Of a stretch of 15,202 bases of DNA, positions 4,909 through 12,357 are shown piece by piece. The translations under genes were made by a program, and so were the position numbers. This DNA is from Thermoleophilia bacterium (GTDB taxonomy: Bacteria; Actinomycetota; Thermoleophilia; Gaiellales; Gaiellaceae): positions 1 through 15,202 of the forward strand of contig JABFWJ010000199.1 in NCBI GenBank assembly GCA_013362295.1, given 5' to 3'. The stretch's first letter is position 1. Every line of letters begins with the position of its first letter. The notes under the pieces are model-generated. The model saw only the letters and a program-made list of their open reading frames with translations. It ran no database searches and was not told the DNA's origin.

Positions 4909-7482
4909 ATGGACCTCATCTCCTTCACCGTCGGCGGAGCCGCCGGCATCGCGACCGTCCGTGGACTCGCACACCTCAGAGAGCATCGCACCGAGGCCCG
5001 CGGCCTGGCCGATCTTCTCAACTGGGGCTTCATGGTGGACGACGGTGTCGTCCTCCAGAAGGACGGGTCACTGCTCGCCGGCTGGCTGTACCGCGGTCCA
5101 GACCTGAGCGCCGCGACGCCGCAGGAGTTGAACGCCCTCTCGCGTCATCTCAACGACGCTCTGCTGCCATTCGGTGACGACTGGATGTTTCACGTCGACG
5201 CCATCCGGCGACCGGCGGTGGCATACGCGCCCAGCGCGTTCCCCGATGCGGTCACGCAACTGATCGACGATGAGCGGCGGTCAGCCTACGACGCTCAGGC
5301 GAGTCGGCAGTTCGAGACCGAGTACTTCCTGGTCGTCACGCACCTGCCGCCGCCGGATTCGTTCTCCCGTCTGACCGGGTTCTTCGTCCAGGGCGCCGCA
5401 AGCTCCGGTGTCGATTGGACGCAGGTGCTCGATACCTTCTCCGTCGCGCTGCACACGATCGAGAACCGGCTCTCTGGGCGGTTGAAGCTCGAGCGGCTGA
5501 ACTCCGATCGGCTCCTGACGCACCTCCACGAGTGCGTTACGGGGCTTCGGCACCGAGTCCGCACGCCCCCCGACGGTTCCTACCTGAACGTCGTTCTAGC
5601 GGATCAGGAGCTCGTTGGTGGCTTCGAGCCGCGCGTCGGATCGATGCACGTCCGCGCAGTGGCGATCCAAGGCTATCCACACGCATCACGCCCGGGGGAG
5701 CTGGATTTCCTGAACGCTCTCCCGCTCGCGTTCCGCTGGTCGAACCGGCTGATCCCGCTCGGGACTCAGGAGGCGGCAAAGCACATCCGTCGGCATCAGC
5801 GCCAGTGGTTCAAGAAGCGCAAGGGAGCCGGCGCCTGGGTGCAGGACATGGTCGGCGGCGGGAAGAAAGATGCTGCGCCGAAGCAGGACGACGACCTCTG
5901 GCTCGATCAGGACGCGCGCAGCATGGCCAGAGACGCGGCCGAGGCGGCGGCCGAGAACGCGAGCGGATTCGTGCGGTTCTGCTTCCACACCCAGGTCGCG
6001 ATCGTCACCGACCCCGACGCCGATCGTGCCGACTACGTGGCCGGGGAGATTCTGAAGGCCCTCAACGACGCCGGCTTTCCTGGGCGCGTGGAGAAGGTGA
6101 ACGCGCTCGAGGCCTACCTCGGCAGCCTGCCGGGCCACGGTTACCCGAACCTGCGCCGGCCACTGCTCTCGACGCGGAACGTCGCCGACTTGCTCCCGGT
6201 GACGAGCGTCTGGCCGGGCCTGGCTCACAACCCGTCGCCCTTCTTTCCTCCCGACAGCCCGCCGCTGATGTGGGCGGCGACGGCGGGCGCGACGCCCTTT
6301 CGTGTCAACCTCCACGACTCGGACGTGGGCCACACGCTGGTGCTCGGGAAGACGGGCTCGGGGAAGTCAGTCCTGCTGGCAATGCTCGCCGCTCAGTTCC
6401 GCCGGTATCCGCGCGCACAGGTCTTCGCCTTCGACGTCGGCTACTCCATGTGGGCGCTCGCCAGGGCCGCCGGAGCAACGCACTACGACCTCGCCGCCGG
6501 GCGGGCGGATGTGCTGCGTTTCCAGCCACTCGCTCGGATCGACGAGCCTTCCGAGCGCGCGTGGGCCGCGGACTGGCTCGAGACGCTCTTCGCGCTTCAG
6601 AGCCTGACCGTGACGCCCCCACTCCGAAACCGCATCGACCGGGCGCTGGAGCTGGTCGCACTGAATGACCCGGCTCACCGCACCCTCACCGAGCTCGCCG
6701 TGCAGCTCCAGCACGAGACGCTCTCAGATGCAATCCGGCCGTACACGGTTGCGGGGAACTACGGCCAGCTCCTCGACGCCGGCACTGATGACCTGGCGGA
6801 CGGCCGCTTCCAGGTGTTCGAGATGAAGCATCTCCTCGCCCTCGACGACCGGGTCGCGTTGCCCGTGCTCCTCTACCTCTTTCGGAGGATCGAGCAGCGC
6901 CTCGACGGCAGCCCGACGCTCATCGAGATCGACGAGGCGTGGATGGCGCTCATGCACTCGCTGTGCGGCGCCACGGTGACCCAGTGGCTGCTGCAGCTCA
7001 GGAAGCAGAACGCGGCAGTCGTGCTCGCGACCCAGAGTCCCGCGCAGTTGGCCCAGCTTCCCAATCGGCACACTGTCGTCGACTCGTGCGTGACGAAGAT
7101 CTACCTGCCGAACCCGGACGCGTCGACGTCCGGTCAGTCGCAGCTCTACCGAGACCTCGGCCTGAACGAACGCGAGATCGCGATCATCGGTCAGGCAACG
7201 CCCAAGCGGCACTACTACCTCAAGTCTCCACGCGGAAGCCGCCTCTTCGAGTTGGGACTCGGCCCCTCCGCGCTCGCGTTCCTGACGGCTGCGCCGGGCG
7301 CCTCGATGGAGGAGACCAGACGTCGCATCAGCGCACTGGCCGACACCTTCGGCGACGAATGGCCGGCCATCTGGCTCGCTGAACGCGGGCTGGACGAATG
7401 GTCGCACCGATTCCGCGCCCGCAGCGCTTCAACAGGAGCATCCCACGATGACACGCAACTGGCCTTTCCGATCGCTGACTAG
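4909..7482 (+). CDS. trbE: TrbE, type IV secretion ATPase (VirB4-like)
   Basis: The largest ATPase of the mating-pair-formation complex, with 857 residues, close to the usual family size. The N-terminal CagE/TrbE region (about 20-300) contains FMVDDGVVLQKDGSLLAGW, typical of TrbE. The C-terminal RecA-like domain carries Walker A GKTGSGKS (480-487, Lys486), Walker B LIEIDEAWM (Asp675, Glu676) and the ATQSPAQL motif (about 707-714). Acting at the inner membrane, it energises pilin extraction and substrate transfer together with TrbB and TraG. ATG 4909 is preceded by GGGAGG, which lies inside the trbD 3' end. The 3' end overlaps trbJ by 35 bp. No frameshift or loss of a catalytic residue was seen. 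Confidence 0.96.
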   Translation: MDLISFTVGGAAGIATVRGLAHLREHRTEARGLADLLNWGFMVDDGVVLQKDGSLLAGWLYRGPDLSAATPQELNALSRHLNDALLPFGDDWMFHVDAIRRPAVAYAPSAFPDAVTQLIDDERRSAYDAQASRQFETEYFLVVTHLPPPDSFSRLTGFFVQGAASSGVDWTQVLDTFSVALHTIENRLSGRLKLERLNSDRLLTHLHECVTGLRHRVRTPPDGSYLNVVLADQELVGGFEPRVGSMHVRAVAIQGYPHASRPGELDFLNALPLAFRWSNRLIPLGTQEAAKHIRRHQRQWFKKRKGAGAWVQDMVGGGKKDAAPKQDDDLWLDQDARSMARDAAEAAAENASGFVRFCFHTQVAIVTDPDADRADYVAGEILKALNDAGFPGRVEKVNALEAYLGSLPGHGYPNLRRPLLSTRNVADLLPVTSVWPGLAHNPSPFFPPDSPPLMWAATAGATPFRVNLHDSDVGHTLVLGKTGSGKSVLLAMLAAQFRRYPRAQVFAFDVGYSMWALARAAGATHYDLAAGRADVLRFQPLARIDEPSERAWAADWLETLFALQSLTVTPPLRNRIDRALELVALNDPAHRTLTELAVQLQHETLSDAIRPYTVAGNYGQLLDAGTDDLADGRFQVFEMKHLLALDDRVALPVLLYLFRRIEQRLDGSPTLIEIDEAWMALMHSLCGATVTQWLLQLRKQNAAVVLATQSPAQLAQLPNRHTVVDSCVTKIYLPNPDASTSGQSQLYRDLGLNEREIAIIGQATPKRHYYLKSPRGSRLFELGLGPSALAFLTAAPGASMEETRRRISALADTFGDEWPAIWLAERGLDEWSHRFRARSASTGASHDDTQLAFPIAD

Positions 7483-8200
7483 GACGCGCCTCCTCATTGC
7501 CGCAGGCGTGGCGATCCTCGGCTTCACCATCACGCCGGCGACCGCGCAGGCGCAGTTCGGCAGCGGGATCGTCTTCGACCCGTCCAACTTCGCGCGCAAC
7601 GTGTTGCACTACGCGCGGCGGCTCGAGCAGATGAACATGCAGCGGCAGCAGCTCCAGCAGCAGATCACCGCCATGCGGAAGCTCCGCAACCCGAACTGGC
7701 GTCAGATCGATGCTGCCCTGACGCAGATGGACGCACTGATGCAGCAGGGGCAGGCGTTGGCCTTCAGCCTCCGCGCGATCGACGCCGAGTTCCAGCGGAC
7801 GTTTCCCGGTTCGCAGGCATTCCGGAACTTCCCGGCCGAGGAGCGCACCCAGGCCGTCCGCACGCTCGCGACGATGCGCGGGGCCCTGAATGCCGCCAAC
7901 AGGGCCGGACGCGACTTCCCAACGAGCATCGCGCGACTCGACGCCATGAAGCGCCAGCTCGGCTCCATCCAAGGGCACGAGGAGGCGCTGGAGCTGAATG
8001 GTACCATCGGCATGTACAGCGCTGAGGAGCTCACGATGCTCCGGCAGGCGGTGTCCGCACTGACGAACGTGCAGGCGGTCTACTACGCCGATCAGGTGAA
8101 CGCACAGGCCCAGGAGCGCGCTACATACGGCGCTCGGCTCGCAGCGATGAGCGCAACCGGGCCGAGGTACGCGCCGATCTCACTTCGCGTGACTCCGTGA
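7448..8200 (+). CDS. trbJ: TrbJ, periplasmic T4SS protein (VirB5-like)
   Basis: This 250-residue secreted protein has a signal peptide (RTRLLIAAGVAILGFTITPATAQA, likely cut after Ala35). The conserved TrbJ opening GIVFDPSNFARNVLHYARRLEQMN follows, then Gln-rich coiled-coil helices (about 55-80 and on through the protein). VirB5/TrbJ proteins are minor pilus-tip or pilus-associated subunits that help contact the recipient. ATG 7448 is supported by AGGAG at 7434-7438. It lies inside the trbE 3' end in another frame (35-bp overlap), which implies translational coupling. It ends 7 bp before trbL with no trbK between. Confidence 0.92.
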   Translation: MTRNWPFRSLTRTRLLIAAGVAILGFTITPATAQAQFGSGIVFDPSNFARNVLHYARRLEQMNMQRQQLQQQITAMRKLRNPNWRQIDAALTQMDALMQQGQALAFSLRAIDAEFQRTFPGSQAFRNFPAEERTQAVRTLATMRGALNAANRAGRDFPTSIARLDAMKRQLGSIQGHEEALELNGTIGMYSAEELTMLRQAVSALTNVQAVYYADQVNAQAQERATYGARLAAMSATGPRYAPISLRVTP

Positions 8201-8207
8201 GGACGTG

Positions 8208-9149
8208 ATGACCTCGCGTCCGATAGCTAGAGGAAGACCACTCCACGTCCGGTCGGCCGTAGCGCTCACCGTGTGCGCCGTGCTCGCGCTCATACTGGCG
8301 ACTCCAGTGCTCGCGCAGTCGTCGGCACAGCAGCCGGTGCTCGACGGGATCGCGAACCAGTACCGGGACGCCTCCCGCCTCTGGCGCCCGCGGTTGATTC
8401 CGATCTCCCAGCAGCTCTTCATGCTGCTCGCGTCGATCGAGTTCGCTGTGTCAGGGATGATCTGGGCACTCCGGCGGGATTCACTCGACGACATCGCCGC
8501 CAAGTTTCTGCTCAAGTTCACGCTCGTCGCGTTCCTGCTAACCCTCATCACGGGCTTCACGTACTGGATTCCGCCAATCGTGAACGGGTTCGCCGCCGCT
8601 GGCGAGCGTGCGATCGGCAGCACTGGAACGGTGAGTCCTTCCGGCATCATCGACATTGGCCGCGAGACGTCGTTCTCGATTCTGCAGGCTCTCGACGTCG
8701 GCGTCATGCTGCGTGATCCGGCCATGGCAGTGTACGGGGCGATCGCCGCAATGGTGGTGGCGCTGGCCTACACCGCGATTGCCGCGCAACTCGTGCTGGT
8801 CCTGGTCGAAAGCTACGTGGTGCTGGGCGGCGGTGTCCTCTTCCTCGGCTTCGCCGCCTTTCGCGGCACCGCGGCGTTCGCCGAGAACCTGATCGCCTAC
8901 ACCTTCGGGGTGGGGATCAAGGTGTTCCTGCTCTACCTGATCGTGGGACTCGGCAGCCAGATCGCCCGCGGATGGATCCCACTCATCCAGTCCAGCTCCT
9001 TCTTCGGCCCTGCGAGTCCGCTCCTCCAGGTCGTGGGTGGCGCGGTCATCTTCGCCGTCCTTTCAATCCGGGTTCCGAATGCTGTGGCTAGCCGGCTCGC
9101 CGGTGGCTCGAGCTTCGGCATCGCCAACGCGCTCCGTGCGGTCGGGTGA
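8208..9149 (+). CDS. trbL: TrbL, polytopic inner-membrane channel protein (VirB6-like)
   Basis: This 314-residue membrane protein has a signal-like first segment (about 17-38, ending VLAQ), then hydrophobic segments near 66-88, 102-125, 176-200, 204-222, 229-250 and 273-290. The family conserved end IRVPNAVASRLAGG is at about 288-301. VirB6/TrbL proteins form part of the inner-membrane DNA translocation channel. Known TrbL proteins usually continue with a long Gly/Ala/Ser-rich hydrophilic tail. Here the protein stops about 14 residues after the conserved segment, so it is clearly short. GTG 8205 is immediately upstream in frame, but ATG 8208 sits better behind GAGGA (8199-8203). It overlaps trbF by a GTGA junction. 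Confidence 0.9.
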   Translation: MTSRPIARGRPLHVRSAVALTVCAVLALILATPVLAQSSAQQPVLDGIANQYRDASRLWRPRLIPISQQLFMLLASIEFAVSGMIWALRRDSLDDIAAKFLLKFTLVAFLLTLITGFTYWIPPIVNGFAAAGERAIGSTGTVSPSGIIDIGRETSFSILQALDVGVMLRDPAMAVYGAIAAMVVALAYTAIAAQLVLVLVESYVVLGGGVLFLGFAAFRGTAAFAENLIAYTFGVGIKVFLLYLIVGLGSQIARGWIPLIQSSSFFGPASPLLQVVGGAVIFAVLSIRVPNAVASRLAGGSSFGIANALRAVG

Positions 9150-9988
9150 GGCCCAGGATGCGACTCCCAGGTCTCTCCCACGCGGGTCACGAATCGGCGA
9201 GTGGCAATGGTGCAGTGCCAGTCTCGCGGAGCGCCGGGCCCGACGCCGACCGCAGCGCGAACCACATCATCAGAGCGCGAACCGAGTTCGCCCACGCGTT
9301 CGGGGATCTCGCCAGAGGAAAGCGGAACTGGCAGCTCATGGCGTTCGGACTCACCGGACTCCTGACTGTCGTGACACTCGCATACGTGCGGCTCGCGGCC
9401 TCCTCGCGCGTGGTGCCGTACGTCATTGAGGTCGACAAGGTAGGCCAGGTCACGGCGGTCGGTGTCGCTGAGCGAATGCAGACCCCTGACCAGCGACTCG
9501 TCGCGTCTCAGATCGCACAGTTTCTCCGCTCGATTCGCACTGTTCTCCCGTCGGCGGCGTCCGCGGCCCAGGCGGAGGTGGTGCGCCGCGGCTATGCGTT
9601 CGTTGCGCCGGAAGCCGCGTCGTTTCTGAACGACTACTTCGCGAGCCCGGCGAACGACCCGCGGGTGCTCGGCGCCCGCCTCACGCGGCAGGTGGATGTC
9701 ACCGGAGTTCTCCGCGTCCCGAACTCGGACGTCTGGCGCGTTCAGTGGACGGAGACGGAGCGATCGACGCTGCCGGGTGGGCCGGTCCGCACGACGGCCT
9801 GGGAAGGCTACGTCACCATCAGGCTCGCGCCGCCGACGACCGCGGAAACCATCCAGGACAACCCGCTCGGACTGTACGTGACGTCCGTGAACTGGACCCA
9901 AGTCGGCGAGACCGCGCCCGCGGGTCCGGGCAGCACTCCAACTCCGGGCATCACCGATTCCAATGTCACCTCAGGAGCCATTCGATGA
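9146..9988 (+). CDS. trbF: TrbF, bitopic inner-membrane T4SS protein (VirB8-like)
   Basis: This 280-residue protein has a cytoplasmic N-terminus containing ARTEFAHAFGDLARGKRNWQ (about 44-63), then one transmembrane helix (about 63-83). A periplasmic NTF2-like VirB8 domain begins with SSRVVPYVIEVDKVGQV (86-102) and continues through the RQVDVTGVLRVPNSDVWRVQWTE segment. The family is a scaffold that nucleates assembly of the secretion channel. The start is GTG 9146 (GTGA overlap with trbL) or ATG 9158, the fifth codon. Both give a complete domain. The C-terminal 25 residues are Pro/Gly/Thr-rich. It overlaps trbG by ATGA at 9985. Confidence 0.92.
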   Translation: MRPRMRLPGLSHAGHESASGNGAVPVSRSAGPDADRSANHIIRARTEFAHAFGDLARGKRNWQLMAFGLTGLLTVVTLAYVRLAASSRVVPYVIEVDKVGQVTAVGVAERMQTPDQRLVASQIAQFLRSIRTVLPSAASAAQAEVVRRGYAFVAPEAASFLNDYFASPANDPRVLGARLTRQVDVTGVLRVPNSDVWRVQWTETERSTLPGGPVRTTAWEGYVTIRLAPPTTAETIQDNPLGLYVTSVNWTQVGETAPAGPGSTPTPGITDSNVTSGAIR

Positions 9989-10950
9989 ACCTCACGACGA
10001 ATCGCGCACGCGGAGCCAACGTGCGGCGGAATGCTGCCGCGCTCTTCGCGCTCCTCGCCTTCGGCGCTGCCGCCAGTCGAGTCGGTGCGCAGCAGAAGCC
10101 AACGCTCACGCCGCCGCGTGACACCGTGCCGTCTCTCTCGGGCACTAGAGCGCTGCCGGACGTCAGCAGCGCGCTGCCCGGCAATTCCGATCCGATCACA
10201 GCCGCGACCCGCGAGTACCAGGCGAGCGGCGTCGCCCGCACTGTCGTCGAGGGGAACGTTCTGACGTTCCCCTACGGGCATTCGCAGCCCACGCTCACCT
10301 GCACGGTGCTCCGCGCCTGCGTCGTGGAGCTGCAACCGGGTGAGGTCGTCCTGAGCCGGATCTCCGGCGACACGGAGCGGTGGGAGATCGTCCCGGCTCC
10401 CGCGGGAGCTGATGGCCGGACGACCCTGATCGTCGTGAAGCCGCGCGACTGCGACATCACGACCAACCTGGTGCTCGCGACCGACCGGCGTCTCTACGAC
10501 CTGACGCTCGACTCGCCTCCGTGCAAGGGACGCTCGACGAACCCACAGCAGCCCTACGCGCGGCACGTCCGCTTCTACTACCCTGACGAAACGGTCGCGC
10601 AGTGGGCGAAGCCCGCAGAGCCGGCGCCGGTGCGGATCGGTGCTGACGTCCTCTCGCTGAACTTTGCCTACGAGCTGAGGAAAGACAGGAAGTTCCCATG
10701 GGCTCCGGCGCAGGTATTCGACGACGGTACGCGCGTCTACATCAAGCTGCCTGACGAGGCGCAGCACGCCGAGGCGCCCGTGCTCTTCGTCCTCGACGCT
10801 GACGGCAGCAGGACACTCGTCAACTACAGCGTCGTCGGCGGCGATACCTACGTGACGGATCGACTGTTCGACAGAGCAGTTCTCGTCACTGGTGTTGGCG
10901 GGAAGGAGCAGAAGGTCCTCATGGAGCGGAAGGGAGGAGGCGGCCGATGA
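9985..10950 (+). CDS. trbG: TrbG, periplasmic/outer-membrane T4SS protein (VirB9-like)
   Basis: This 321-residue secreted protein has a signal peptide (about 12-36, with a cleavage candidate near RVGA-QQ). A low-complexity linker follows. The N-terminal VirB9 domain runs from REYQASGVARTVVEGNVLTFPYG (76-98) to RHVRFYYPDE (193-202). The C-terminal beta domain is about 220-315 (LNFAYELRKDRKFPWAPAQVFDDGTRVYIKLPDEA, FDRAVLVTG). The family forms the outer-membrane core complex with TrbI. Four cysteines (106, 112, 156, 180) could form disulfides. ATG 9985 overlaps the trbF stop and has AGGAG at 9972-9976. An upstream extension of this frame is a shadow of trbF. Confidence 0.93.
   Translation: MNLTTNRARGANVRRNAAALFALLAFGAAASRVGAQQKPTLTPPRDTVPSLSGTRALPDVSSALPGNSDPITAATREYQASGVARTVVEGNVLTFPYGHSQPTLTCTVLRACVVELQPGEVVLSRISGDTERWEIVPAPAGADGRTTLIVVKPRDCDITTNLVLATDRRLYDLTLDSPPCKGRSTNPQQPYARHVRFYYPDETVAQWAKPAEPAPVRIGADVLSLNFAYELRKDRKFPWAPAQVFDDGTRVYIKLPDEAQHAEAPVLFVLDADGSRTLVNYSVVGGDTYVTDRLFDRAVLVTGVGGKEQKVLMERKGGGGR
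10250..10273 (+). repeat. Intragenic 10-bp hairpin in trbG
   Basis: AGGGGAACGT (10250-10259) and ACGTTCCCCT (10264-10273) are exact complements around a 4-nt loop (TCTG). They fall inside codons for EGNVLTFPY. There is no T tail. It could affect mRNA stability, or it may be coincidental. Confidence 0.4.
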
Positions 10951-12317
10951 GCACCGGATTCTTCTCTCGGAAGCCGGCGCCAGACGCGGGCAGCAGTGCT
11001 GGCCAGGTTCTTCTCCGCCCGACGCCGCCGCTAGCCAAGCGGCTCAATCGGAATGCCCTCACCGTGGCTGCGGTCATCATGGGTATGACGGTGCTCACCG
11101 CCATCGTCGTGATGAACCCGAGCCACGAAGGGAAGAAGGCGGCGGGGGGACAGGCTGTTGCGGACGAGCCGCCGGTCCCCAGCCGGCCGGCATTCCTCGA
11201 CGAGCCAGTCCGCACACCGCCTAACGTTCCGTCGGCTCGCCGGGACAGCGTCGCTCTGGTTGAATCGGCATCCACTGTCGGCGGCCGTCTTTCCAGCCCG
11301 GAGCTCCACGACGGCGACGAATCAGCTCGTGGCCAGTCGGTGGGTCTGAACGATGTATCCTCCATCGATGCGAGCAACGGTGCGGCGCCGACCATGCCGT
11401 CCGGTCGCGAGCAGGCATATCAGGCTGCTCTCGCGAGCGCCACGATTGTGGGCGCGCCTCAGGGGCCGTCAGGTGGTGCCACGCAGACCGCGAACGGCTC
11501 GCTCGGCTCGGCGGAGGAGCAGCTGGTTGCTCTCGGCGACTCGATCCTGCGCTCTTCCACACGCCAGCCGGCCAACGCCAACGCGCCCGCCGCGCTTCCG
11601 ACCCAAGGCGCCGGCGGAGCGTCCCTCGCGAGCCCGGAGAGCCGTCGCCGCACGTTCATGGAGCAGGCGGGAGATACAGGCGGTACGACAGTCTTGGCTC
11701 AGTTGGAGCCAGCGGGCTCGCCCTTCACTCTGCGCGCTGGCACCGTGATCCCGGGGGCCCTCATCACCGCGATCAATTCCGATTTACCGGGCCAGATCGT
11801 CGGGCAGGTGAGCCGAAACGTCTACGACTCGCGCAGTCAGCGCGTGCTGCTGATTCCGAAGGGCTCTCGCCTCATCGGCACGTACGACAACCAGGTTGCC
11901 GCGGGTCAGGGGCGACTCCTCGTGGCGTGGACGCGTCTCATCCTACCCGATGGACGCAGCATGCGGCTTCCCGGTCTGGCGCTGAAGGACCCGCAAGGGC
12001 AGACCGGCGCGAAGGACAAGGTGGACAATCACTGGCGTCGCGTCTTCGGCAATGCGCTGCTCCTCTCGGCGATCAGCGCCGGCGTACAGCTCAGCCAACC
12101 GCAGCAATCGACCGTACTCGCTTCGCCATCGGCCGGCCAGGTAGCCGCCGGAGCGCTCGGCCAAGAGTTGTCGAACGTCGCGCTCGAAATCATCCGTCGC
12201 GGGATGGACGTCGCGCCCACGATCACGATCCGGGCGGGGCAACCCTTCAACGTCTTCCTGAACGGCGACCTCGTGTTCGACGGCCCGTACCAGGAGGAGC
12301 CGGGCCGGACCCCGTGA
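10947..12317 (+). CDS. trbI: TrbI, envelope-spanning T4SS protein (VirB10-like)
   Basis: This 456-residue protein has a short cytoplasmic N-terminus, one transmembrane helix (about 38-56, ALTVAAVIMGMTVLTAIVVM) and a long Pro/Ser/Ala-rich periplasmic linker (about 57-250). The conserved VirB10/TrbI C-terminal domain spans about 258-450: FTLRAGTVIPGALITAINSDLPG, then YDSRSQRVLLIPKGSRLIG, WTRLILPDGRSM and DNHWRRVFGNALL. It spans from inner to outer membrane and senses the energy state of the ATPases to gate the channel. ATG 10947 overlaps the trbG stop (ATGA). It is the last trb gene here, and the coupling-protein gene starts 40 bp later on the same strand. Confidence 0.95.
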   Translation: MSTGFFSRKPAPDAGSSAGQVLLRPTPPLAKRLNRNALTVAAVIMGMTVLTAIVVMNPSHEGKKAAGGQAVADEPPVPSRPAFLDEPVRTPPNVPSARRDSVALVESASTVGGRLSSPELHDGDESARGQSVGLNDVSSIDASNGAAPTMPSGREQAYQAALASATIVGAPQGPSGGATQTANGSLGSAEEQLVALGDSILRSSTRQPANANAPAALPTQGAGGASLASPESRRRTFMEQAGDTGGTTVLAQLEPAGSPFTLRAGTVIPGALITAINSDLPGQIVGQVSRNVYDSRSQRVLLIPKGSRLIGTYDNQVAAGQGRLLVAWTRLILPDGRSMRLPGLALKDPQGQTGAKDKVDNHWRRVFGNALLLSAISAGVQLSQPQQSTVLASPSAGQVAAGALGQELSNVALEIIRRGMDVAPTITIRAGQPFNVFLNGDLVFDGPYQEEPGRTP

Positions 12318-12343
12318 ACACAGTCCGCGGTGCGACAGCAGCA

Positions 12344-12350
12344 GGGAGGT
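12344..12350 (+). promoter_or_regulatory. Shine-Dalgarno site deciding the traG start
   Basis: GGGAGG within 12344-12350 overlaps the upstream in-frame GTG at 12349 and lies 7-8 nt before GTG 12358. The later GTG is therefore the likely initiation codon. Confidence 0.6.
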
Positions 12351-12357
12351 GCGACAC

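Noticed and set aside
5415..6668. Plus-strand 417-codon open frame inside trbE
   Set aside because: It overlaps trbE in another frame. Its Arg/Gly/Ala/Pro-rich composition and absence of motifs mark it as a frame shadow.
8933..10767. Minus-strand open frames of 322 and 319 codons opposite trbL, trbF and trbG
   Set aside because: There are no recognisable domains and the composition is charged and arginine-rich. The plus strand explains the region fully.
12328..12356. Short direct repeat GGTGCGACA before traG
   Set aside because: Two 9-nt copies 19 nt apart in GC-rich DNA, one overlapping the Shine-Dalgarno site, are too short to claim an iteron or operator.
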